DNA of 64,000 nt from Ralstonia thomasii (GTDB lineage Bacteria > Pseudomonadota > Gammaproteobacteria > Burkholderiales > Burkholderiaceae): NCBI RefSeq assembly GCF_958405895.1, contig NZ_CATZAR010000018.1; one strand, given 5' to 3'. Within the stretch, counting starts at the first letter, position 1, and every line of letters starts with the position of its first letter. Both the position numbers and the translations under genes were made by a program. Below are positions 8,912 through 16,936 of the stretch, piece by piece. The notes under the pieces are model-generated. The model did no database searches and had not been told where the DNA came from. It worked only from the letters and a program-made list of their open reading frames with translations.

Positions 8912-10219
8912 ATGCAGTTGCTGACGCTCGGAATCAACCACCACACTGCGCCGCTTTCCCTGCGCGAGAAGGTGGCGTTTCCGCTCGAGCAGCTCAAGCC
9001 CGCGCTGGGCACGCTGCGCCAGCATCTGCCCCACCTCAGAAGCACGGCAGAAGCCGCCATTCTCTCCACCTGCAATCGCACCGAAATCTACTGCGCCACC
9101 GACGGCAACCTGCCTGAACAGACCGCGCACGAACATGCCATTCGCTGGCTGGCGCAGCACCACAACATCGACGCCGGCGAACTTGCGCCCCATGTGTATT
9201 CGCTCGGCCAGTCGCTGGCCGTACGCCACGCATTTCGCGTGGCCAGCGGGCTCGATTCGATGGTGCTGGGCGAGACCCAGATCCTCGGGCAGATGAAAGA
9301 CGCCGTGCGCACCGCCACCGAGGCGGGCGCCTTGGGCACGTACCTGAATCAGCTGTTCCAGCGCACCTTTGCCGTGGCCAAGGAAGTGCGCGGCACGACA
9401 GAGATCGGCGCGCATTCCGTGTCGATGGCCGCCGCCGCCGTTCGCCTGGCGCAGCGCATCTTTGAGTCGATCGCTGATCAGCGCGTCCTGTTCATCGGCG
9501 CCGGCGAGATGATCGAGCTGTGCGCCACCCACTTCGCCGCGCAGACGCCGCGCGAAGTGGTGATCGCCAACCGCACGCTGGAACGCGGCGAGAAGCTGGC
9601 CGAATCGCTGTCGAACCAGGGCCTGAACGCCCGCGCCGTGCGTCTGGCCGAACTGCCGACCAAGCTTGCCGAGTTCGACATCGTTGTCTCGTGCACCGCC
9701 AGCACGCTGCCCATCATCGGCCTGGGCGCCGTTGAGCGCGCCATCAAGCAGCGCCGCCACCGCCCAATGTTCATGGTCGACCTGGCGGTGCCGCGCGACA
9801 TCGAACCCGAAGTCGCACGTCTGTCCGACGTGTTCCTCTACACCGTGGACGACCTGGGCGCTATCGTGCGCGAAGGCAACGCGCTGCGGCAGGCCGCCGT
9901 GGCGCAGGCCGAGGCCATCATCGAAACGCGCGTGCTGAACTTCATGCACTGGCTCGATGCGCGCAGCGTGGTGCCGATCATTCGCGATCTGCACGCCCAG
10001 GCTGAAACGCTGCGCCAAGGTGAACTGGAACGCGCCCAGCGCATGCTCGCCCGCGGCGACGATCCGGCGCTGGTGCTCGAAGCGCTGTCTCAGGCGCTCA
10101 CCAAGAAATTCCTCCACGGCCCGACGCATGCGCTCAACCACGCGCAGGGCGAAGGCCGCGAACAGCTCATCGACCTGCTGCCGGCGCTATTCCGCCAGTC
10201 CAGCCACTCCGAGCGCTAG
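8912..10219 (+). CDS. hemA: glutamyl-tRNA reductase
   Basis: A 435-residue enzyme that reduces Glu-tRNA(Glu) to glutamate-1-semialdehyde, the first committed step of C5-pathway tetrapyrrole synthesis. The start MQLLTLGINHHTAPLSLREK is the family's N-terminus. The catalytic Cys is residue 54 in STCNRTEIYC, and the NADPH-binding region reads FIGAGEMIEL. The C-terminal dimerisation helices are present. An in-frame ATG lies 29 codons upstream but has no homology to the family. It is followed by prfA, the common hemA-prfA-prmC arrangement of proteobacteria. Confidence 0.97.
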   Translation: MQLLTLGINHHTAPLSLREKVAFPLEQLKPALGTLRQHLPHLRSTAEAAILSTCNRTEIYCATDGNLPEQTAHEHAIRWLAQHHNIDAGELAPHVYSLGQSLAVRHAFRVASGLDSMVLGETQILGQMKDAVRTATEAGALGTYLNQLFQRTFAVAKEVRGTTEIGAHSVSMAAAAVRLAQRIFESIADQRVLFIGAGEMIELCATHFAAQTPREVVIANRTLERGEKLAESLSNQGLNARAVRLAELPTKLAEFDIVVSCTASTLPIIGLGAVERAIKQRRHRPMFMVDLAVPRDIEPEVARLSDVFLYTVDDLGAIVREGNALRQAAVAQAEAIIETRVLNFMHWLDARSVVPIIRDLHAQAETLRQGELERAQRMLARGDDPALVLEALSQALTKKFLHGPTHALNHAQGEGREQLIDLLPALFRQSSHSER

Positions 10220-10328
10220 CGGCCAGCGCATCGCACGTGCGCCGCATGGTTTCACGCCCGGCGCGCAACATCTGGCGCGGTATCATGCGCCGCCTCCGCT
10301 TCCAGCGTTTCCCTCCGCGACTGCCCGA

Positions 10329-11411
10329 ATGAAGCCCAGCATGCTGTCCAAGCTCGACCAACTGGCCGAGCGCATCGTCGAAATCAACGCGCTGCTTGCG
10401 CGTGAAGACGCCACCGCCAACCTCGACCAATATCGCAAGCTCACGCGCGAACACGCCGAGCTGGAGCCCGTGGTCGCGCAATTTGCCGCATGGAAGCAGG
10501 CGGAGGAAGACATCGCCACCGCGCAGGAGCTGGCGGCCGATCCGGACATGAAGGCGTTTGCGGAAGACGAACTGCGTGCCGCGCGCGAGCGGATGGAATC
10601 CCTCGAAGGCGAACTGCAACGTCTGCTGCTGCCAAAAGACCCGAACGACCACCGCAACATCTTCGTGGAAATCCGCGCAGGCACGGGCGGCGATGAATCC
10701 GCGCTCTTTGCCGGCGACCTGCTGCGCATGTACACGCGCTACGCCGAACGGCAGCGCTGGCAGGTGGAGATCGTGAGCGAATCGCCATCAGACCTTGGCG
10801 GCTACAAGGAAGTGATTGCGCGGCTGGTGGGCGAAGGCGCGTACTCGCGCCTGAAGTTCGAATCTGGCGGCCACCGCGTGCAGCGCGTGCCGGCCACCGA
10901 GGCGCAGGGGCGCATCCATACGTCGGCCTGCACCGTGGCGGTCATGCCGGAAGCCGATGCGCTGGCCGACATCCAGATCAACCCGGCCGATCTGCGCATC
11001 GATACGTTCCGCGCGTCGGGCGCAGGCGGCCAGCACATCAACAAGACGGATTCCGCCGTGCGCATCACCCACCTGCCGACCGGCCTGGTGGTGGAATGCC
11101 AGGACGACCGCAGCCAGCACCGCAACAAGGACCGCGCCATGCAAGTCCTTGCCGCGCGCCTGAAGGATCGCCAGGAGCGCGAGGCGCAAGCCAAGGAAGC
11201 CAGCGCGCGCAAGAGCCTGATCGGCTCGGGCGACCGGTCCGACCGCATCCGCACGTACAACTTCCCGCAAGGCCGCGTGACCGATCACCGCATCAACCTG
11301 ACGCTGTACAAAATCGACGCGATCATGGACGGCGACATCGATGAACTCGTGGGCGCGTTGGCTGCTGAGCACCAGGCGGAACAGCTCGCGGCGCTGGGCG
11401 AAGACGCCTGA
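10329..11411 (+). CDS. prfA: peptide chain release factor 1
   Basis: A 360-residue class I release factor for UAA/UAG, exactly the usual length. The catalytic GGQ is at residues 233-235 within SGAGGQHINKTDSAVRI; its Gln is methylated by PrmC, which is encoded just downstream. ATG 10329 is chosen because it gives the typical MKPSMLSKLDQLAERI beginning; ATG 10341 is an alternative. The same frame stays open far upstream inside hemA but is not coding there. Confidence 0.97.
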   Translation: MKPSMLSKLDQLAERIVEINALLAREDATANLDQYRKLTREHAELEPVVAQFAAWKQAEEDIATAQELAADPDMKAFAEDELRAARERMESLEGELQRLLLPKDPNDHRNIFVEIRAGTGGDESALFAGDLLRMYTRYAERQRWQVEIVSESPSDLGGYKEVIARLVGEGAYSRLKFESGGHRVQRVPATEAQGRIHTSACTVAVMPEADALADIQINPADLRIDTFRASGAGGQHINKTDSAVRITHLPTGLVVECQDDRSQHRNKDRAMQVLAARLKDRQEREAQAKEASARKSLIGSGDRSDRIRTYNFPQGRVTDHRINLTLYKIDAIMDGDIDELVGALAAEHQAEQLAALGEDA

Positions 11412-11592
11412 TCGCCCAATCGTTAAAAAGCGCGCTCTCCGTAACATCCGCTTGCGTTTGATACAGCTTTGCGCGATGGCGAGACGGTCCCGCGTTCCTA
11501 TAATCGATCTCGATCACGCCGAGTGCATCGCCGGTCGCATCCGGCACGCACTCACCAACAAGCGCGGCAACATCACGATTAGGAGAATCGCA

Positions 11593-11961
11593 ATGCGTAC
11601 CCAACTGCTGGCTATTACCGTCGCCACCACCCTCGCACTCGGCCTGGCCGCCTGCGGCAAGAAAGACGAGGCCACCGACCAGGCGGCCAAGAGCGCGATG
11701 GAGCAATCGAAGGACGCCGCCAAACAGGCGCTCGACAACGCCGGCACCGCCGTGACCAAGGCCGCGGACGCCGCCAAGGTGGAACTGTCGCAAGCGGCTT
11801 CGGACGCGCAAGTCTCCGCCTCGGGCGCGCTGGCGCAGGCCAAGGAGGCCGCCAAGACCGCGGCCGACAAGACGGCCGACGCGGCCAAGGTTGCAGCAGA
11901 CAAAACCGCTGACGCCACCAAGGAAGCGGCCAACAAGGTCAAGGACGCGACCAAGCAGTAA
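11593..11961 (+). CDS. alanine/lysine-rich coiled lipoprotein
   Basis: A 122-residue protein starting at ATG 11593 behind a GGAG-type ribosome site. Signal peptide with lipobox LAAC (Cys near residue 18). The mature chain is made of degenerate 11-residue repeats of the form KxAADKTADAAK, predicted to form one long amphipathic helix like LEA-type proteins or Lpp-like lipoproteins. Such proteins are common in Burkholderiales and probably sit in the outer membrane. It lies between prfA and prmC, but its own leader region suggests separate transcription. Confidence 0.7.
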   Translation: MRTQLLAITVATTLALGLAACGKKDEATDQAAKSAMEQSKDAAKQALDNAGTAVTKAADAAKVELSQAASDAQVSASGALAQAKEAAKTAADKTADAAKVAADKTADATKEAANKVKDATKQ

Positions 11962-12058
11962 GCGCCGCTCAACCGCACAGCCCCGCTCGCGGGCCCGCGC
12001 CACATCGGCCGGGCCCGTGTTATTTTGTGCGCCCGATCTCCGCTGCCAGTCTGTTGCC

Positions 12059-12961
12059 GTGTCGTCTGTTCCCGTCATTTCGCCCGAAACCCTGGCTCGT
12101 GTGGCCGATGCGCTGACAGCGCTGGCCCGTGCCGGCCTGCCCGCACTGGAAGCACGCATGCTGGTCTCGCACGTGACGGGCCTGTCGCGCGTGCAACTCA
12201 TCACGCAAGACACCTGCGCCATCGACGTGGCCGCGCGCGCGCGTATCAGCGAACTCGCGGCGCGCCGCTTGGCCGGCGAGCCGATGGCGTATCTGCTCGG
12301 CGAACGAGAATTCTTCGGCCGCACCTTCAAGGTGACGCCCGCCGTGCTGATCCCGCGCCCTGATACCGAATTGCTGGTCGAACAGGCGCTGGACCACCTC
12401 GAGGAGTGCGATGCGCCGGCCGTGCTCGACATGGGCACGGGCAGCGGCATCATCGCCATCACGATTGCGCTGGCGCGGCGCGACGCGCGCGTGTGGGCCA
12501 CCGACGCCTCCGCCGATGCGCTGGCCGTGGCGATCGACAACGCCAAGGCGCTCGGTGCCACCAACGTCCAGACTGCGCTGGGCGACTGGTACGGCGCGCT
12601 GGCCGGAACCGATGCGCCACCCGCCTTCGACCTGATCGCCAGCAACCCGCCCTACATCGCCGCCACCGACGCGCATCTCGACCAGGGCGACCTGCGCTTC
12701 GAGCCCGCCAGCGCCCTCACCGACCACGATGACGGCCTGCGCCACCTGTGCAGCATCGTCGCCGGGGCGCCGGCGCGGCTCGTCTCCGGGGGATGGCTGC
12801 TGGTCGAACACGGCTACGACCAAGGCGAACCTGTGCGAGCGCTGCTGGGCGGCGCCGGCTTCGCCAACGTCTTCACCGCGCAGGACCTAGCCGGCCACGA
12901 CCGGTGCAGCGGCGGGCAATGGCCGGATCAAAACGCCGGTGCGCGTTCCTCGCTAAAATAG
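12059..12961 (+). CDS. prmC: peptide chain release factor N5-glutamine methyltransferase
   Basis: A 300-residue SAM-dependent enzyme that methylates the GGQ glutamine of release factors. It has the N-terminal helical domain, the SAM motif DMGTGSGIIAI near residue 124, and the active-site NPPY at about 196-199. The start is taken as GTG 12059 (VSSVPVISPETL). The frame remains open upstream with no ATG at a sensible place, so the start is less certain than the rest. The pairing with prfA is functional. Confidence 0.95.
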   Translation: MSSVPVISPETLARVADALTALARAGLPALEARMLVSHVTGLSRVQLITQDTCAIDVAARARISELAARRLAGEPMAYLLGEREFFGRTFKVTPAVLIPRPDTELLVEQALDHLEECDAPAVLDMGTGSGIIAITIALARRDARVWATDASADALAVAIDNAKALGATNVQTALGDWYGALAGTDAPPAFDLIASNPPYIAATDAHLDQGDLRFEPASALTDHDDGLRHLCSIVAGAPARLVSGGWLLVEHGYDQGEPVRALLGGAGFANVFTAQDLAGHDRCSGGQWPDQNAGARSSLK

Positions 12962-13029
12962 ATGGGTTTTCCAATGTGGATGTCAGCTCGGGAACCCGGC
13001 TGCCGCCCCTCACCCAATCGAGTCTCCCC

Positions 13030-13341
13030 ATGAGCACCACGCACGAAAAGATCGACCAGATCGTCAAAGGCCACCCCGTCGTCCTCTTCATGAAGGGCAC
13101 GGCGCAATTCCCGATGTGCGGCTTTTCGGGCCGCGCCATCCAGATCCTGAAGGCCTGCGGCGTGGACCGTCCGCACACCGTCAACGTGCTGGAAGACGAC
13201 GAAATCCGCCAGGGCATCAAGGACTACGCCAACTGGCCGACCATTCCGCAGCTCTATGTCAACGGCGAGTTCATCGGCGGCTCGGACATCATGATGGAGA
13301 TGTACCAGAGCGGCGAGCTGCAGCCGCTGCTGGCTGCTTGA
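13030..13341 (+). CDS. grxD: monothiol glutaredoxin (CGFS type)
   Basis: A 103-residue protein with the CGFS active site at residues 30-33, plus the WPTIPQLYV and GGSDI glutathione-binding motifs. Grx4-type proteins bind a [2Fe-2S] cluster with glutathione and deliver it to client proteins or BolA partners. Length and both ends are typical. It begins 68 bp after prmC and is followed 19 bp later by ubiX. Confidence 0.97.
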   Translation: MSTTHEKIDQIVKGHPVVLFMKGTAQFPMCGFSGRAIQILKACGVDRPHTVNVLEDDEIRQGIKDYANWPTIPQLYVNGEFIGGSDIMMEMYQSGELQPLLAA

Positions 13342-13360
13342 GCTACGGTCTCATTTCAGC

Positions 13361-13984
13361 GTGACTCCGACCCCGAACGCCACGGCTCAGACGCCACCCG
13401 TGCGCCGCATCATCGTGGCGATCACGGGGGCGTCAGGGGCAATTTACGGGGTGCGGCTGCTGCAGGTTCTGGAGGGCCTACGTGAAACAGCGGGGGTGGA
13501 ATCGCACCTGCTGATGTCGCCCGCAGGGCTGATGAACGTGCAGCATGAGCTGCACATGGCACGCGAAGAGGTGGAAGCGCTGGCGCACGTCGTGCATAAC
13601 GTGCGCGATATCGGCGCGACCATTGCCAGCGGCTCGTTTGCAGCGGAAGCGATGGTGGTCGCGCCCTGCTCGATGAAGACGCTGGCGGCCGTCGCGCATG
13701 GCCTGTCAGACAACCTCATTGCGCGCGCTGCCGACGTCACGCTCAAGGAGCGCCGCCGCCTCATCCTGATGGTGCGCGAAACGCCGTTGAATCTGGCGCA
13801 CCTGCGCAACATGACGGCCGTCACAGAGATGGGCGGAATCGTGTTTCCGCCCGTGCCGGGCTTTTACCAGCGCCCCAAGACGATCGACGACCTGGTCGAC
13901 CACACGGTCGGGCGCGTGCTGGATCTGATCGGCTTGCCGCAGACGTTGGCGCCGGGCTGGCGGGGCCTGCGTTCAACGGACTAG
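13361..13984 (+). CDS. ubiX: flavin prenyltransferase UbiX
   Basis: A 207-residue enzyme that attaches a dimethylallyl group to FMN to make the cofactor of UbiD, needed for ubiquinone synthesis. The flavin-binding start ITGASGAIYGVRLLQ, the APCSMKTLAAVAHG segment, and the C-terminal PGFYQRPKTIDDLVDH are diagnostic. The start is GTG 13361; a GTG at 13400 just before VRRIIVAIT would also work. No clear ribosome site decides between them. Confidence 0.95.
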   Translation: MTPTPNATAQTPPVRRIIVAITGASGAIYGVRLLQVLEGLRETAGVESHLLMSPAGLMNVQHELHMAREEVEALAHVVHNVRDIGATIASGSFAAEAMVVAPCSMKTLAAVAHGLSDNLIARAADVTLKERRRLILMVRETPLNLAHLRNMTAVTEMGGIVFPPVPGFYQRPKTIDDLVDHTVGRVLDLIGLPQTLAPGWRGLRSTD

Positions 13985-14006
13985 ACGCTGATCAGCCGAC
14001 TGCCGA

Positions 14007-14177
14007 TCAGCGGTGGTGGTAATTGAAGTACACCGAAGGTCCACCCCAATAGCCGCCGTAATAGGCGGGATAAGCCGGTGCGGCATAAACCGGCGCAGGC
14101 GCCACAGCCACCGGCGCCGGATACACAGCACATCCCCCAAGCGTCGCGGCCAACAAGGCCAGAGCCACGATTTTCAT
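14007..14177 (-). CDS. tiny Pro/Tyr-rich lipoprotein
   Basis: A 56-residue lipoprotein. It begins MKIVALALLAATLGGCAVYP, with lipobox LGGC (Cys16). The mature part is only 40 residues and consists of PVY/PAY motifs, a Gly-Gly-Tyr-Trp stretch and a C-terminal YHHR. It resembles in composition the PXPV-repeat exported protein at 19688. The 3' end overlaps a hairpin (arms 13986-13993 and 14005-14012) between it and convergent ubiX. Function unknown. Confidence 0.65.
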   Translation of the reverse strand: MKIVALALLAATLGGCAVYPAPVAVAPAPVYAAPAYPAYYGGYWGGPSVYFNYHHR

Positions 14178-14298
14178 GATTAGCGTCCTTCGGCCCCGCT
14201 AGTGGAGCCATGTCGACGTTATAAGCCGGCGCGAGCGACGCCGGCGTCATGCGGGTGTAAGCGGTGTAACCGAAAACTACGAACGGGTGTTCGTAAGT

Positions 14299-15039
14299 TC
14301 ACTGCTTAGGCATCGGCTTACCTGCAGAAGGCTTGGCCGTCGCGGCGGGCGCGGACGCGGCCACACCGGACGCCGCAGGCGGTTTGGGTGCATTCGGGTC
14401 GACTTCCGCACGCATCTGGTCCATGACCGCCCCGGCGCGCGGCGCCCAAAGGAATTCCACCGTGCCGTTCTGTGGCTCTTCAGGAATCGCATACATCGTG
14501 ATGATCGTCTGCTGACCCGCCCAACGTGCGCGAAGCGAATCGACTGTCTTGCCAGACTTGAGCTTGAGGGGCGCCTTGCCTTCCTGCGCTGGCTTGCCGT
14601 AGCGATCGGACAAGGCCTGGAAGACGCGCTGTTCGGTATCCACGCCGCGCGTCGGCACGAACATGCCGGCGATGTTGCCATCCTGGTCAATCAGCAGCAC
14701 GGCCTGCGGTCCATCCATCAACTCGGGGCGCGATGCCTGCGGCACGCCCAGCGAACGCGTGCGGCCGTGCGATTCCAGCGCGTCGGAGCAATATTCGGCG
14801 ACGTCGTTGCCGCCATTCGCGCGGACGTCTTCGCACGAAGGCAGCTTGCGCAGCGGCTTGCCGAGCGGAAAGGCATCGAGCAGCACCGCCACATCGCCAG
14901 GGTCGCGCGCCGCCTTGGCGGGTGCTGCGGCCTTGGGAGCAGCCTTGGCTGCGGGTGCGGCAAACGCCACGGGCGCGAGCAACGAGGTCGAGATGGCAAG
15001 CGCAGCAGTTGCAGTGGCGCGTCGCGTCCAGCAGGTCAT
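14299..15039 (-). CDS. exported hypothetical protein
   Basis: A 246-residue protein with a signal peptide (cleavage near AFAAPAAK, residue 27), an Ala/Lys/Pro linker to residue 45, and a folded domain between about 48 and 210, followed by an Ala/Pro-rich tail. The domain contains the phrases VLLIDQDGNIAGMFVP and a Cys pair (SCEDV, EYCSDAL) that may form a disulfide. I do not recognise a family. It stands alone and is divergent from opgG. Confidence 0.6.
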   Translation of the reverse strand: MTCWTRRATATAALAISTSLLAPVAFAAPAAKAAPKAAAPAKAARDPGDVAVLLDAFPLGKPLRKLPSCEDVRANGGNDVAEYCSDALESHGRTRSLGVPQASRPELMDGPQAVLLIDQDGNIAGMFVPTRGVDTEQRVFQALSDRYGKPAQEGKAPLKLKSGKTVDSLRARWAGQQTIITMYAIPEEPQNGTVEFLWAPRAGAVMDQMRAEVDPNAPKPPAASGVAASAPAATAKPSAGKPMPKQ

Positions 15040-15373
15040 GCGAACTCCATTGAGAAAAGAGCCGAAAGTGTGCCACGCGGGAATCCGGGCGCACGGAAAA
15101 GCGATTCTGACTGCCGGCAGACGGCCTGCGTTCCCGTCAACCGAATGGCCGAGCGGCTCGAAACCGCTTGGTTACACGCCATTTGACGCGGATAGCGGCC
15201 CGATGCGGCCGGAAACATTATCAAAATGTTGCCGCTTTTGATCTCGCAAAGGTCCGGCGGGTAAAATCTCGGCGGCACAGACGAATGACCGGCAGGACCG
15301 AAGCGTCACGTTCCTCGGCCCGCCGCATAGACTCGATCTCATTTTGAACATTCCCTCCGCTGTTTCCTCCCGC
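15040..15373. other. intergenic region upstream of opgG
   Basis: This 334-bp spacer sits between the divergent exported protein and opgG. It contains a short palindrome at 15214-15230 (AACATT and AATGTT arms around 5 bp) in a locally AT-rich patch, which could be part of a promoter or operator. No further gene is supported. Confidence 0.4.
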
Positions 15374-16936
15374 ATGCCGTCAGCCGCCCGCGCTGTACGC
15401 ACCCGTTCGGTAGCCCGCCATGCGCGGCTGGCCGTCGGCCTGCTGGCGCTGGCTTCGGCTCATGCTGCGCTGGCCTTCGGCTTCAACGATGTGGCCGCAC
15501 GCGCCAAGCAACTGGCCGCCAAGCCTTACCAGGCGCCCGCCGACACCCTGCCGCGCGAACTGCGCGAACTGCGCTACGACCAGTACCGCGAAATCCGCTT
15601 CAAGTCCGACCAGGCCTATTGGCGCCGTGACAAGCTGCCGTTCGAACTCGGCTTCTTCCACGAGGGTTCGTACTACGACCAGCCTGTGAAGATCAACGAG
15701 GTGTCGCCCGCCGGCGTGCGCGAAATCCGCTTCGATCCGCGCCTGTTCGACTACGGCCCGGTCAAGCTCGATCCGAAACAGGTGCAGAAGCTCGGCTTTG
15801 CCGGCTTCCGCGTGCACTATCCGATGAACACGCCCAAGTACAAGGACGAAGTCATCGTGTTCCTGGGCGCGTCGTACTTCCGCGGCATCGGCAAGGGGCA
15901 GGTCTACGGCCTGTCCGCGCGCGGTCTGGCCATCGACACCGCGCTCAATTCGGGCGAGGAATTCCCCCGCTTCACCGATTTCTGGATCGAACGCCCCGCG
16001 GTCAACGCCAAGGAACTGACAATCTACGCGCTGCTCAACTCGCGCCGCGCCACGGGTGCCTACCGCTTTGTCATCAAGCCGGGCAGCGATACGGCGGTCG
16101 ACGTGAAGGCGCAGGTGTACATGCGCGAAAACGTGAGCAAGCTGGCCATCGCACCGCTCACCAGCATGTTCTTCTTTGGCGAGAATCAGCCGGCGCCTGC
16201 GCTGGATTTCCGCCCCGAGGTGCACGACTCCGACGGCCTGTCGGTGCTTTCCGGCACGGGTGAATGGATCTGGCGTCCGCTGACGAACCCCAAGCGCCTG
16301 CTGGTCAGCTCGTTCGGGACGACCAATCCGGGCGGCTTCGGCCTGATGCAGCGTGACCGCGCGTTCTCCAGCTACCAGGAAATCGGCGACCGCTATGAAC
16401 TGCGCCCGAGCGCGTGGGTCGAGCCCGTCGGCAAATGGGGCGCGGGCCGCGTGGAGCTTGTGCAGATCCCGACGCCCGACGAGACGAACGACAATGTGGT
16501 CGCCTACTGGGTGCCCGAGAACCCGCCCAAGCCGCATCAGCCGTTCAACCTTGAATACCGCCTGCTGTGGCAGAAGGATGCCGACAAGAAGCCAGCGCTG
16601 GCATGGGTTACGCAGACGCGCCGCTCGCACGGCTGGACCACCAAGCGCCCCGACGAGCGCAAGCCTGACGATACGATCGCCTTCGTGGTCGACTTTGAAG
16701 GCCCCGCACTGGCCAAGCTGGCGCCGAATGCGCCGGTTGAGCCGGTGTTCTCGGCAGATGCCAACGGCAAGATCGAATCGATCTTCGGCCAGCCCAACAC
16801 CGCGACCGGCGGCTGGCGCGTGACCGTGCGCCTCAAGCGGGTCGACGACGACAAACCCGTCGAATTGCGCGGCTACCTGCGCAGCGGCGGCACCGGACTC
16901 TCTGAGACGTGGAGCTACCTGTTACCGCCGGGCTGA
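15374..16936 (+). CDS. opgG: periplasmic glucan biosynthesis protein OpgG
   Basis: A 520-residue periplasmic protein of the MdoG/OpgG family, needed to make osmoregulated periplasmic glucans. ATG 15374 gives a signal peptide ending near ALAFGFNDV. The frame could begin at TTG 15344, ten codons earlier. The family phrases FNDVAARAKQLA, YDQYREIRF and FYFGENQPAP-like FFFGENQPAP are present. It ends overlapping the proposed start of opgH, consistent with a two-gene operon. Confidence 0.95.
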   Translation: MPSAARAVRTRSVARHARLAVGLLALASAHAALAFGFNDVAARAKQLAAKPYQAPADTLPRELRELRYDQYREIRFKSDQAYWRRDKLPFELGFFHEGSYYDQPVKINEVSPAGVREIRFDPRLFDYGPVKLDPKQVQKLGFAGFRVHYPMNTPKYKDEVIVFLGASYFRGIGKGQVYGLSARGLAIDTALNSGEEFPRFTDFWIERPAVNAKELTIYALLNSRRATGAYRFVIKPGSDTAVDVKAQVYMRENVSKLAIAPLTSMFFFGENQPAPALDFRPEVHDSDGLSVLSGTGEWIWRPLTNPKRLLVSSFGTTNPGGFGLMQRDRAFSSYQEIGDRYELRPSAWVEPVGKWGAGRVELVQIPTPDETNDNVVAYWVPENPPKPHQPFNLEYRLLWQKDADKKPALAWVTQTRRSHGWTTKRPDERKPDDTIAFVVDFEGPALAKLAPNAPVEPVFSADANGKIESIFGQPNTATGGWRVTVRLKRVDDDKPVELRGYLRSGGTGLSETWSYLLPPG